DNA of 39,715 nucleotides from positions 1-39,715 of the forward strand of contig CATONV010000017.1 of assembly GCA_951801655.1 (NCBI GenBank), written 5' to 3'. The notes beneath the pieces are model-generated. The model did no database searches and was not told where the DNA came from. It was given only the letters and a program-made list of their open reading frames with translations. Below are positions 6,621 to 14,698 of this stretch, in pieces (position 1 is the stretch's first letter; each line of letters begins with the position of its first letter). The stretch is from an uncultured Oscillospiraceae bacterium (lineage in GTDB: Bacteria; Bacillota; Clostridia; Oscillospirales; Oscillospiraceae). The position numbers were made by a program, and so were the translations under genes.

Positions 6621-7685
6621 ATGAACCATATTGAAAAAATCGCCGCCCAGCTGCCGGAGTACGGCCTGGACGCCATGATGATTACCAGCCAGTCCGGAGA
6701 GAGGTACGCCCTGGGCTTTCACGGAGAGGGGCTGCTGCTGGTCACCCGGGACGGGGCCCGATACTCCACCGACGGCCGCTACATAGAAGCGGCCCGGGAG
6801 AAGATTACCGGGGCAGAGGTGGTCCTCGCCTCCCCGGAGAAGGGGCACCTGGCCTTTGCAAAGGAGTATATTGAGGCCAAAAACCTGCATAACATCGGCT
6901 TTGAGAGCGGCGCCATGACGGTGGACGGCCACCGAAAGTACGAGCAGGCGCTGCCCGGTATCCTGGTGCCCGCACAGAAGCTGCTGGATGACCTGCGCGC
7001 CTCCAAGGACCAGGGGGAGCTGGCCCTGATGCGTCAGGCCCAGGAGATTACTGACGAGTCCTTTAAGGCCATTTTAAACTTCATCCGTCCCGGCATGACA
7101 GAGAGGGAGATCGCCGCCCGGCTGGTCTATGAGCTGATGAGCCGAGGCGGGGACAAGGTGTCTTTCGACCCCATCGTGGCCGCAGGGAGCAATGGTTCCC
7201 GGCCCCACGCCGTCCCCGGCGATCAGGTGGCGGACACGGGCATGTTTATCACCATGGACTTTGGCTGCAAGGTAGAGGGCTACTGTTCCGACATGACCCG
7301 CACCGTGGCCCTGGGCAGTCCCACCCAGGAGATGGAGGCGGTGTATAACGCCGTTCTGGCGGCCCAGCGGGCGGGAATCAATGCCGCCCGGGCGGGAGTC
7401 ACCGGTCAGGAGATCGACGAGGCGGCCCGCCGGGTACTCCGGGAGGCGGGCTATGGCGAATACTTCTCCCACAGCTTTGGCCACTCTCTGGGGGTGGATA
7501 TCCACGAGTCCCCCAACGCCGGCTCCAAGGAGACCCGACCCATGCCTGTGGGCGCCGTCATCTCCGCCGAGCCGGGTGTCTACATCCCGGGAAAATTCGG
7601 GGTGCGCATTGAGGATGTTCTCATCCTCAACGAAAACGGCTGCGAGGACATCACCCGGTCGCCCAAGGATTTGATTGTACTCTAG
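6621..7685 (+). CDS. M24-family Xaa-Pro aminopeptidase / dipeptidase
   Basis: This 354-residue cytosolic metallopeptidase has a creatinase-like N-domain (about 1-125, HIEKIAAQLPEYGLDAMMIT) and a pita-bread catalytic domain. The dinuclear metal ligands are recognisable in order: D in TMDFGCK, D in YCSDMTRT, H in SFGHSLG, E in SAEPGVYI and E in VRIEDVL. Such enzymes remove residues ahead of proline or split X-Pro dipeptides. The ATG at 6621 follows AAAGGAG by 8 nt. A start at 6564 would add residues without a site. The closest named family members are Bacillus YqhT/PepQ types. Confidence 0.92.
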   Translation: MNHIEKIAAQLPEYGLDAMMITSQSGERYALGFHGEGLLLVTRDGARYSTDGRYIEAAREKITGAEVVLASPEKGHLAFAKEYIEAKNLHNIGFESGAMTVDGHRKYEQALPGILVPAQKLLDDLRASKDQGELALMRQAQEITDESFKAILNFIRPGMTEREIAARLVYELMSRGGDKVSFDPIVAAGSNGSRPHAVPGDQVADTGMFITMDFGCKVEGYCSDMTRTVALGSPTQEMEAVYNAVLAAQRAGINAARAGVTGQEIDEAARRVLREAGYGEYFSHSFGHSLGVDIHESPNAGSKETRPMPVGAVISAEPGVYIPGKFGVRIEDVLILNENGCEDITRSPKDLIVL

Positions 7686-7748
7686 ATTGGCCTGAAGCCT
7701 TCCCACTGGAAGGAAGAGGGCTGAAAAGAACGTAGGGAGGGCCCAAAC

Positions 7749-8261
7749 ATGGACCGCGAAAAAACCTGCTGCTTCACCGGCCACCGGCCCGACAAGCTGC
7801 CCTGGGGGGAGGACGAAACAGACCCTCGGTGCCTGCGGCTGAAGGATAGTATTGCCCGGGCAGTGGAGGACGCCTATGTGTCGGGCATCCGGCACTATAT
7901 CTCCGGCATGGCCCGGGGAGGGGATTTATACTTTGCTGAGGCGGTGCTGACACTGCGGGAGGCGGAGGGCGATCTCGCCCTGGAGTGCGCCCGGCCCTGC
8001 GAGACCCAGGCGGACAGCTGGCCGGCAGCGGAAAAAGGGCGCTACCAGTCGATTCTGGACCGGTGCGACTTTGAAACCTTGGTCCAGCACAGCTATGACC
8101 GCTTTTGTATGATCCGCCGCAACCGCTACATGGTGGACCATTCCGGGCTGCTGATCGCCTTGTATAACGGGATCCCCAAGGGGGGGACCTTTCAGACCCT
8201 GGCTTACGCCATGAAAAAGGGGTTGACCATCCACACCATTGATCTGGAGGATTTTTTATGA
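7749..8261 (+). CDS. SLOG-family protein (DUF1273/YpsA-like)
   Basis: This 170-residue protein shows the YpsA/DUF1273 hallmarks CCFTGHRPDKLP near the start and ISGMARGGDLYFAE in the middle, with RNRYMVDHSGLLIALY and KGGTFQTLAYA later. This is the SLOG Rossmann-type fold thought to bind a nucleotide or ADP-ribose-like ligand. Bacillus YpsA influences cell division, but the biochemical role is unsettled. GGGAGG precedes the ATG. The stop overlaps queH in ATGA. Confidence 0.88.
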   Translation: MDREKTCCFTGHRPDKLPWGEDETDPRCLRLKDSIARAVEDAYVSGIRHYISGMARGGDLYFAEAVLTLREAEGDLALECARPCETQADSWPAAEKGRYQSILDRCDFETLVQHSYDRFCMIRRNRYMVDHSGLLIALYNGIPKGGTFQTLAYAMKKGLTIHTIDLEDFL

Positions 8262-8818
8262 ACACCCTGATGCACATCTGCTGTGCCCCCTGCGCCAACC
8301 GGCCGATCGCCCGCCTGAGAGACGAGGGACTGTCTGTTGTCGGCTTCTGGTTCAACCCCAACATCCACCCCTACACCGAGTACCAGGCCCGGAAGCGCAC
8401 GCTGGAGGAGTACTCCAGGGAGATCGGCATGAAGCTGGTCATCGGCGGAACCTACGATCTGCGGCCCTTTGTCACCGCCGTGGCGGGGAACCTTGACAGC
8501 CGCTGCGCCTACTGCTACCGAGTGCGCATGGAGGAGACGGCCCGGTACGCCGCCGCCAACGGCTTTGACAGCTTTACCACCTCGCTGCTCATCTCGCCGT
8601 ACCAGAATCACGAGGCCATTGCCGCCGCTGCCCGGGAGATGGGGGAGAGGTACAAGGTGGAGTTCCTCTACCGGGACTTTCGCCCTCTGTTCCAGGAGGG
8701 GCAGCAGTTTGCCCGGGACCACGGCTTCTACATGCAGAAATACTGCGGCTGTATTTTCAGCGAGGAGGAGAGATATATGGCGGCCAAGCGAAAAAAGAAG
8801 GCCGCGGCGGCCCAATAA
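8258..8818 (+). CDS. queH: Epoxyqueuosine reductase QueH
   Basis: QueH reduces epoxyqueuosine to queuosine in tRNA, the last step of the pathway, and replaces QueG in many anaerobes. The 186-residue protein has the full signature: MHICCAPC at the N-terminus, FWFNPNIHPYTEYQ, SRCAYCYRVRM, TTSLLISPYQNH and KYCGCIFSEEE. The conserved cysteines bind an iron-sulfur cluster and a second metal. The ATG at 8258 lies 7 nt after GGAGG and overlaps the SLOG stop. The basic tail (KRKKK) is a common end. No other queuosine genes are in the window. Confidence 0.95.
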   Translation: MNTLMHICCAPCANRPIARLRDEGLSVVGFWFNPNIHPYTEYQARKRTLEEYSREIGMKLVIGGTYDLRPFVTAVAGNLDSRCAYCYRVRMEETARYAAANGFDSFTTSLLISPYQNHEAIAAAAREMGERYKVEFLYRDFRPLFQEGQQFARDHGFYMQKYCGCIFSEEERYMAAKRKKKAAAAQ

Positions 8819-8822
8819 AAAA

Positions 8823-8855
8823 ATCCCGCCTCCTCACGGAGGCGGGATAAAATTT
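8823..8855. terminator. Bidirectional terminator between queH and gltS
   Basis: An 11-bp perfect stem (8823-8833 with 8838-8848) closes on TCAC and is followed by AAAATTTT. It is preceded by a run of A on the other side, so it serves both converging genes. Confidence 0.85.
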
Positions 8856-8858
8856 TGC

Positions 8859-10103
8859 TTACCCGAAAATGAGGGGCAGGACATTGAGGAAGATGGTGAT
8901 GATCACGCCGTTGAAGAAGTCGATGAACAGCGAGCCCACCAGAGGGACGATGAAGAATGCCTGGGGCGCGGGGCCGAAACGCTTGGTGATGGCCTGCATG
9001 TTGGCCATGGCGTTGGGGGTGGCGCCCATACCGAAGCCGCAGAAGGCGGAGGTCATGACGGCGGCCTCGTAGTCCCGACCCATCACGTTGAACACAACGA
9101 ACCGGGCGAAGAGGAACATCAGCAGCACCTGAGCGGCCAGCATGACCACCATGGGGACGGCCAGCTCAGCCAGCTGCCACAGCTTCAGGGACATGAGGGC
9201 GATGGCCAGGAAGATGGACAGGGACACGTTGCCCCACATGTCGATGGCCTTGGCGGGCAGAACGATGCGCTTGACGTCGCAGACGTTGCGGATGATGGCG
9301 GCGATGACCATGGCGCCGATATAGGTGGGGAAGGTAAACTTGATCTCCTTGCCCATCAGGACGATCTGAGCGTTGTTAAAAGCGGTGGTGATCAGGGTGC
9401 CCAGGCCGGAGGCCACCATCAGCAGGATAATGGCGTTGGTAAAGGCGTCGATGTCCAGCCGCTCAGCCTTTTCCTTTTCGGCCTCAGACTCGTTGTCCAT
9501 CTCCTCGATCTCGGCCTCGCTCTCAGTGGAGGTCAGACCCTTGCGGACGATGATGCTCCGGGCGGTGGGGCCGCCCATGAGGGAGCCGGCCACCAGGCCG
9601 AAGGTGGCGGCGGCCATAGCCATGACCTGGGCGCCGGCCAGGCCCATCTTTTCCAGCTCAGGCCCGTAGGAACCGGCAGTGCCGTGTCCGCCCACCATGG
9701 GGATGGAGCCGGCGGCCAGGCCCAGACGGGCATCCAGACCGAAGACCACGGCGATGACGGGACTGAGAATGTCCTGTAGGATGACCATTACGATGGCAAT
9801 GGCCAGGAAGGTAAACACCTTTTTGCCGCCCTTTTTCAGCAAGCGGAAGCAGGCGGTGTAGCCCACGCTGGTGAAGAACAACGTCATGAAGTAGTCCTTC
9901 ACATTTTCGTCAAAGGACAAGGCCAGCACGCCGGCGGCGTACAGGCCCAGGTGGACCAGGGCAAAAATCAGGCCGCCCACCACGGGTGCGGGGATACAGC
10001 AGGCTTTCAGGAACTGTACACGGTTGGTAAGGAAGCGGCCCAGCACGAACAGGAGCATGGCGACGCCCGCCGTCTGGTACATGTTCAGGGTGATTTCTAA
10101 CAC
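8859..10103 (-). CDS. gltS: Sodium/glutamate symporter GltS
   Basis: GltS imports glutamate with sodium. The 414-residue protein is almost wholly hydrophobic, about 10-12 membrane helices with a charged cytoplasmic loop near residues 195-215 (ESEAEIEEMDNESEAEKEK). It has the two pore-loop motifs typical of the family, GGHGTAGSYG in the first half and GFGMGATPNAMANM in the second. The start is GTG at 10103, 7 nt after AGAAGGAGAG. A terminator follows directly. The adjacent GlnK/GlnL-like pair suggests control by extracellular glutamate or glutamine, which is inference from context. Confidence 0.93.
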   Translation of the reverse strand: MLEITLNMYQTAGVAMLLFVLGRFLTNRVQFLKACCIPAPVVGGLIFALVHLGLYAAGVLALSFDENVKDYFMTLFFTSVGYTACFRLLKKGGKKVFTFLAIAIVMVILQDILSPVIAVVFGLDARLGLAAGSIPMVGGHGTAGSYGPELEKMGLAGAQVMAMAAATFGLVAGSLMGGPTARSIIVRKGLTSTESEAEIEEMDNESEAEKEKAERLDIDAFTNAIILLMVASGLGTLITTAFNNAQIVLMGKEIKFTFPTYIGAMVIAAIIRNVCDVKRIVLPAKAIDMWGNVSLSIFLAIALMSLKLWQLAELAVPMVVMLAAQVLLMFLFARFVVFNVMGRDYEAAVMTSAFCGFGMGATPNAMANMQAITKRFGPAPQAFFIVPLVGSLFIDFFNGVIITIFLNVLPLIFG

Positions 10104-10287
10104 AGTACTCTCCTTCTTTCTCCTAAATTCAGGACCGGCGATCCGCCAGCCGGCCCACGTTTCCAGGGAAATTCTATGACCTTGCCGACAAAAAGTTTCA
10201 AATTGTATCGATAAACGAAAAAGTTCTCAGAAAAGCACAAAGCAACACAGGAGAAATTGTGTAATTTAAACAATGAACAGTGCGGTG

Positions 10288-11124
10288 CTAGTCCTCCTCC
10301 ACCAAAATAATCAGCCCATCCAGAAATTTTTTCAGACTGGCCTTCCCCCGGGGGCCCTTCCCCTGCTGACAGGCCATCTCCGCCCGGACCTCGTGGAAGG
10401 GGAAGAGACGGGTGGCGTAGCGGAGAAAGAATTCGTTGTTGTAGTCCTCAATTCCCAGGCTGGCAATGTGACTCAGCCCCCTCTCCACCGCCCGGCGGAT
10501 GCGCTGTTCGGTGGACTTGGGCGGGCCGGGGAGGCGGGCGCACAGGGCGGATACGCCCATTTGAGATACGCTGCCGCCCTCCTCCAGCAGGAGAAGGCAC
10601 AAGTCGGTAATATCCTTGGAGCCCTTTTCCCCGGCCATGCCCAGCTGGCTTAGGATGTGGGTCAGCCTGCGGCGGCGAAGCTCCGCTGGGCCGGGCCGGG
10701 AGACGGGGGCCTCCCGGCCGGCAAAGACACTCTGAATGGTCTTTAAGGCCCTCTCATTTTCGATCTGGTTTTTCACATTGGTGATAACCTGGCGCACCTC
10801 GATAAGGTTGATAGGCTTCTGGATAAAGAAATCCACCCCTGCGGTATAGGCTTTGGCAATCATCTCCTTGGCCGACACCTGAGAGATCATGATAAATTTT
10901 GCTCCGCAGCCCCTCTCCTTCAGCTCCCGCACCACCTGAATGCCGTCCTTTCCGGGCATGAGCAGGTCGATGAGAACCAGATCAGGGGCCAGATCCAGCA
11001 CTCTGTCCAGGTCGAGAGGGCCGTCTCCGGTGTCGCCGCAGACGGCGCCCAGCCCGCCACGCTCCACGATGTCCTCTAAAATACCGATGACAGAGATATC
11101 GTCCTCTATGATAAAAATTTTCAC
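10288..11124 (-). CDS. GlnL/YcbB-type response regulator
   Basis: This 278-residue regulator has a receiver domain (1-120) with acidic D8/D9, phosphoacceptor D53 in LVLIDLLMPGKDG and Lys in FFIQKPI. The C-terminal half is a YcbB-type DNA-binding domain (SKDITDLCLLLLEEGG, then PGPPKSTEQRIRRAVERGL and EDYNNEFFLRYATRLFPFHEVRAEM). That domain is typical of Bacillus GlnL, which controls glutamine uptake and use. The start overlaps the kinase stop by 4 nt, so the pair is translationally coupled. gltS lies 185 bp downstream on the same strand and is the likely target. Confidence 0.88.
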   Translation of the reverse strand: MKIFIIEDDISVIGILEDIVERGGLGAVCGDTGDGPLDLDRVLDLAPDLVLIDLLMPGKDGIQVVRELKERGCGAKFIMISQVSAKEMIAKAYTAGVDFFIQKPINLIEVRQVITNVKNQIENERALKTIQSVFAGREAPVSRPGPAELRRRRLTHILSQLGMAGEKGSKDITDLCLLLLEEGGSVSQMGVSALCARLPGPPKSTEQRIRRAVERGLSHIASLGIEDYNNEFFLRYATRLFPFHEVRAEMACQQGKGPRGKASLKKFLDGLIILVEED

Positions 11125-12416
11125 AGCGTTTCCCCTCCAGTTACAGCATTCAAAGGCAGGTCTACGAAGAACGTGGTGCCCCTACCGGACTCGGACTCCA
11201 CCCGGACGGCGCCGCCCAGCTCATCCATGATGTATTGGACGGCGGGCAGCCCTACGCCCCGGTTGATATCCCCGGTGGCCTCGTTGAATTTGGTGGAATA
11301 GCCCACCTGAAACAGCATTTTCATGGCTCTGGGCGGGATGCCGGGGCCATCGTCCGCCACAGTGAGACGAAAGCGGTCTTCCTCTGTGCCGATTGTTACC
11401 CGTACGGTCCCCCGGCCCCGGTCGGCCTGGATTGCCTCCGCCGCGTTGGTGACAAGATTTTTCAAAACGGACAGCAGCCGGTAGTGTTCTCGAATGGGGA
11501 GGTCCCGGCGGTACTGACACTCCAGGCGGATACATTCCCGCTTTTTGCCCAGAAACTGCCGGGTAGATACCTCCAGGATAGACAGCAGGTCGGACAGGGT
11601 CATTGCCTGATGGTCGTAGGCCTCGGCCACGTCCTCTTCCAGACCGCGGATGATGCGCAGATTGTCTTTTTTCACCTCGTGGACGTCCCGAGCGATGGAC
11701 AGGGCCAGGGAGGTGAGCTCCTCAGGGGCCTGCCGGCCTTCCAGCTTCTCATAGAGGCGGTAGGCGCCGGACATGACTCCTTCAATGTCCTCAGCGTCCT
11801 TTTTGAGAAAGTACAGCTCTGTTTTCAGGTTGGCCGTCATGAGGAAGAGGCGGCGGTAACGCTGTTCGTGCTCTGAGCGGAGGAGAAGCTGACGGTAGCC
11901 CTGTCCCGCCCACAGAATGGCGCAGGCGGTAAGAGAACGCACCAGGGCCACCCCGGCCAGAGGCAGGAGATTGGTCAGCATGGTGAAGCGGCTGGACAAC
12001 CACAGGTTGAGCAGGTTGGAGGCGAAATCGCACAGCCAGAGGGAGAGGCTGAGACGAAGGGGCGGCGCCGCCCGCCGGTCTGAAATCAGCAGACAGAGCA
12101 GCGCGTCGTAACACAGATAGAACACCCCGCCGGGGTACTCGATGAGCAGAGAGTGAGAGAGGGGCATTCCGCCCAGCAAATCAATGGCCACCCGGATTAG
12201 AAGGACGCACAGTCCGGTGACCAGTCCGGTGTCCGGGCGGCGGCGGTCGCCCAGCAGCGTGATGAGCAAAACAGGGTAGAGAATGGCGGCGGCGGACACC
12301 CGAAAACCCTCCGCCCACAGGGAGAGATGGACCTGACTGGTGAGTGCTACCACCACGCCGATAAGCAGCTGCCGCTGCCAGACACTCAGCCGCAGATCGC
12401 GGTTTGCTGATTCCAT
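11121..12416 (-). CDS. GlnK-like membrane sensor histidine kinase
   Basis: This is a kinase of 431 residues from ATG 12416. Residues about 10-190 form five or six membrane helices, followed by a helical linker. The dimerisation block ARDVHEVKKDNLRIIRGL carries the probable phosphoacceptor His, in the HExKKDxxRIxxG form seen in GlnK-type kinases. The ATPase domain has NLVTNAAEAI (N box), ADDGPGIPP (G1) and GVGLPAVQYIMDELGG (G2). The start at 12416 is preferred because GAGAGGGGG lies 7 nt upstream. An ATG at 12452 overlaps the previous stop (ATGA) but has no site. It pairs with the downstream response regulator. Confidence 0.88.
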   Translation of the reverse strand: MESANRDLRLSVWQRQLLIGVVVALTSQVHLSLWAEGFRVSAAAILYPVLLITLLGDRRRPDTGLVTGLCVLLIRVAIDLLGGMPLSHSLLIEYPGGVFYLCYDALLCLLISDRRAAPPLRLSLSLWLCDFASNLLNLWLSSRFTMLTNLLPLAGVALVRSLTACAILWAGQGYRQLLLRSEHEQRYRRLFLMTANLKTELYFLKKDAEDIEGVMSGAYRLYEKLEGRQAPEELTSLALSIARDVHEVKKDNLRIIRGLEEDVAEAYDHQAMTLSDLLSILEVSTRQFLGKKRECIRLECQYRRDLPIREHYRLLSVLKNLVTNAAEAIQADRGRGTVRVTIGTEEDRFRLTVADDGPGIPPRAMKMLFQVGYSTKFNEATGDINRGVGLPAVQYIMDELGGAVRVESESGRGTTFFVDLPLNAVTGGETL

Positions 12417-12451
12417 GGACATGCCCCCTCTCAAAGGTGCTGACAATATCA

Positions 12452-13273
12452 TCAGGTGGGGTGCGCTACAGGGTTCAGGGCGCCGAAGGCACAGCCCACT
12501 GTCCCGCCCAGCAGGAGCAGCGTCTTGACCTGCCTTTGCAGTGAGGTTGCGGCGGGCAGGTCGGCGTAAGCTGTGTCCCGTGGACGCCGGAACAGGTGTT
12601 CAATAAATTCCTGGTCTTCCCTGTTCTCTCGCAGGATGCAAAACCGGTCCTGAAAGGCCAGAATGTTGGAGTTCCGGTTCAGCAGCGGCCTCAGCCGGGG
12701 GGAGAGAAGCCAGGAGTCGCAGGTATAGCATTCAGACCGGTAATGGGGAAAGCAGGTATGAAAAAACGACTCCGCCTGCGCCAGGGAGAAGTCTACCGCC
12801 TCCGGCGTCAGCTGGGCGTCTGAGGGGATGTGAAGGGCGAGTGCAGGTCTGTTCTCATAGGGCAGGAACTCATACTCCAGTGCGCCGATCCGAAAGAGAG
12901 ACAAACTGGTCTGCCGCCAGCTCCACCATCCCCGGTCGAAGTACATTTGCCCGCACTCCCTGAGAAAGCGGGGGAAACACCTCATGGTGTCAGTATATAT
13001 CTGGTCGGGAATATGCCGGTCCTGATAGCGGTCATACGCCCGCCGGGCACACTCCAGATAGCAGAACAGCAGCTTGAAGTGTCCGGGACCGTCGGAAAGG
13101 AGAGCGTTCAGCTCCCGGTAGGCGGCGGGCGCGGTCTCACGGTCCAGCAGCCTCTCCAGATAGGGCGCGGTCTGCTCCCAGGGGATCTCACGGGCGGCGC
13201 ACTCCAATTGCCCGATGACCTCGGGCTGTAAACCAATCAGATGGTAAAGCTCTTGTAATTCCATAGCATTCAT
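12452..13273 (-). CDS. Acyltransferase-domain protein (NAT_N / GNAT_C type)
   Basis: This 273-residue cytosolic protein resembles the two-domain family of an N-terminal helical NAT_N (DUF5596) domain and a C-terminal GNAT-like domain. Supporting blocks are DTMRCFPRFLREC, WWSWRQTSLSLFRIGALEYEF, ALHIPSDAQLTPEAVDFSLAQA, CDSWLLSPRLRPLL and NSNILAFQDRF. The reaction is unknown. The first ATG (13273) follows the T-run of the rplT terminator by only a few bases, and no ribosome binding site is visible for it or for the ATG at 13264. Its expression must therefore come from readthrough or an unusual promoter. It overlaps the upstream end of the kinase frame. Confidence 0.75.
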   Translation of the reverse strand: MNAMELQELYHLIGLQPEVIGQLECAAREIPWEQTAPYLERLLDRETAPAAYRELNALLSDGPGHFKLLFCYLECARRAYDRYQDRHIPDQIYTDTMRCFPRFLRECGQMYFDRGWWSWRQTSLSLFRIGALEYEFLPYENRPALALHIPSDAQLTPEAVDFSLAQAESFFHTCFPHYRSECYTCDSWLLSPRLRPLLNRNSNILAFQDRFCILRENREDQEFIEHLFRRPRDTAYADLPAATSLQRQVKTLLLLGGTVGCAFGALNPVAHPT

Positions 13274-13277
13274 TTTT

Positions 13278-13309
13278 CAAAAAGAGCGCCCCCGGTCGGG
13301 GACGCTCTT
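13278..13309 (-). terminator. Terminator of the infC-rpmI-rplT operon
   Basis: Read on the minus strand, AAGAGCG..CCCC pairs with GGGG..CGCTCTT around GACC (one mismatch) and continues into TTTTTG. It lies 12 nt after the rplT stop. Confidence 0.85.
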
Positions 13310-13320
13310 AAACATTACGA

Positions 13321-13677
13321 TTAGGCCAAAGCTTTCTTGGCGGTGTCGGTAAGCTGGGTAAAAGCGGCCTTGTCGTTGACGGCCAGCTCGGCTAGCATCT
13401 TGCGGTTGATGACAATGCCGGCCTTCTTCAGCCCGTTCATAAAGGTGGAGTAGTTCATACCGTTCATCTTGCAGCCGGCGCTGATGCGGGTAATCCACAG
13501 CTGACGGAAGTCGCGCTTCTTCAGCTTGCGGCCGGTGTAGGCGTACACGCCGGACTTCATCACGGCCTGGTTGGCCATCTTAAAGTGCTTGGACTTGGAG
13601 CCCCAGTAGCCCTTGGCCATCTTCAGGATTTTATTTCTTCTTTTGCGCGTCATCATCGCGCCCTTCACTCTTGCCAT
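13321..13677 (-). CDS. rplT: Ribosomal protein L20
   Basis: This 118-residue basic protein is full-length L20. It has [26 protein letters not shown] at the N-terminus (split here by its basic stretch), [30 protein letters not shown] and [10 protein letters not shown]20 organises 23S rRNA early in 50S assembly and in Firmicutes represses its own operon through the leader RNA. It is the last gene of infC-rpmI-rplT. Confidence 0.98.
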   Translation of the reverse strand: MARVKGAMMTRKRRNKILKMAKGYWGSKSKHFKMANQAVMKSGVYAYTGRKLKKRDFRQLWITRISAGCKMNGMNYSTFMNGLKKAGIVINRKMLAELAVNDKAAFTQLTDTAKKALA

Positions 13678-13697
13678 TGTTCGTTCCCTCCTCCGTC

Positions 13698-13910
13698 TTA
13701 CTTATACAGGATCATGCGCTTGACAGCGGCCTCGTTGGTCTTGTCGGCGATGGTGGTACCGCGCAGGGCCCGCTTGAGCTTGGTGGTCTTGCCGTGGCCA
13801 TTGAGCAGGTGACGCTTCTTGGTCATGGCCCGTTTGACCTTGCCGGTGCCGGTCAGAGAGAAACGCTTTTTGGCGCCGCTGTGGGTTTTAATTTTGATTT
13901 TGTTCGCCAT
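13698..13910 (-). CDS. rpmI: Ribosomal protein L35
   Basis: This 70-residue, strongly basic protein starts [17 protein letters not shown] and contains [16 protein letters not shown], the L35 family pattern. It is slightly longer than the usual 64-66 residues because of the tail VKRMILYK. The ATG at 13910 has an AAGGAG site upstream. It sits between infC and rplT as expected. Confidence 0.97.
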   Translation of the reverse strand: MANKIKIKTHSGAKKRFSLTGTGKVKRAMTKKRHLLNGHGKTTKLKRALRGTTIADKTNEAAVKRMILYK

Positions 13911-13978
13911 AACAGTTAAAACTCCTTTTCTTACTTTTTCCCGGGTTACTGTCCCGAACGGGGACGAACGGATCGGGC

Positions 13979-14506
13979 CTACTTTTTGTCTTTGGCGGGC
14001 TTGGGGGAGAGGAAGATGGACATATGCCGGCCCTCCAGCTTGGGGGACTTGTCCATGACGGCGACCTCGCCGCACTCCTCGGCAAACTTGAGCAGCAGGT
14101 CCTGACCGATGTTGGTGTGGGCCATCTCGCGGCCGCGGAAGCGGACGGTGACTTTGCACCGGTTGCCCTCGGCCAGGAACTTCTGGGCGTTGCGCAGCTT
14201 CACGTTGAAGTCGTTCACATCGATGCTGGGAGACATCCGGATCTCCTTGATCTCCACCACCCGCTGGTTTTTGCGGGCTTCCTTCGCGCGTTTGGTCTGC
14301 TCGAACCGGTACTTGCCGTAGTCCATGAGCTTGCACACGGGGGGGACGGCATTGGGGGAGATCTTGACCAGATCCAGGCTCCGCTCCTCGGCCAGGCGCA
14401 GGGCCTCCTGAGAGGACATGCGGCCCAGCTTTTCGCCGGACTCGGAGATCAGCAGGACCTCTTTGTCGCGGATCTCTTCATTGGTTTGATGACCTGTGTT
14501 AGCGAT
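13979..14506 (-). CDS. infC: Translation initiation factor IF-3 with an AUC start
   Basis: IF-3 keeps the 30S subunit free and proofreads start codons. The product (175 residues) has NEEIRDKEVLLI at the N-domain, RSLDLVKISPNAVPPVCKLMDYGKY and the C-domain EIKEIRMSPSIDVNDFNVK and VTVRFRGREMAHTNIG. The best start is ATC at 14506: GGAGGTG (14514-14520) lies exactly 7 nt upstream and no ATG, GTG or TTG sits in that window. An ATG at 14563 is in frame but would run through the leader hairpin and has no site. infC is known for rare AUU/AUA/AUC starts used for autoregulation. Confidence 0.95.
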   Translation of the reverse strand: MANTGHQTNEEIRDKEVLLISESGEKLGRMSSQEALRLAEERSLDLVKISPNAVPPVCKLMDYGKYRFEQTKRAKEARKNQRVVEIKEIRMSPSIDVNDFNVKLRNAQKFLAEGNRCKVTVRFRGREMAHTNIGQDLLLKFAEECGEVAVMDKSPKLEGRHMSIFLSPKPAKDKK

Positions 14507-14663
14507 GGGAAAGCACCTCCAGACAAAATAAAAATGTGGCTGCCGGTATGGCCCCCACATCACAGCAAAACAACACCGGAATATCCGGCGATGTTACTCC
14601 ATGTTAACCCTTTGGCGGAAGGCCTGGGGTGAGGACGGGGAACCGTGCCTGCTTTTTTGTACA
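14507..14663 (-). promoter_or_regulatory. infC operon leader with attenuator hairpin (L20-leader type)
   Basis: The roughly 157-nt untranslated leader has two hairpins. One at 14572-14594 is built on CCGGA/TCCGG. A second at 14536-14558 pairs GTGG with CCAC and GCC with GGC around an internal loop, and is followed on the minus strand by the U-rich tract ATTTTTATTTT (14524-14535). That layout fits the Firmicutes L20 leader, where L20 causes premature termination. Confidence 0.65.
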
Positions 14664-14669
14664 ACGCGC

Positions 14670-14698
14670 ATTATAGCACCGGAAAAAACATGTGTCAA
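14670..14698 (-). promoter_or_regulatory. Perfect consensus SigA promoter of infC-rpmI-rplT
   Basis: On the minus strand TTGACA (14693-14698) and TATAAT (14670-14675) are separated by 17 bp, a perfect match to the consensus. Confidence 0.9.

Noticed and set aside
8469-9779. Plus-strand open frame of 436 codons
   Set aside because: It runs through the queH-gltS bidirectional terminator and is antisense to gltS, and has no plausible start.
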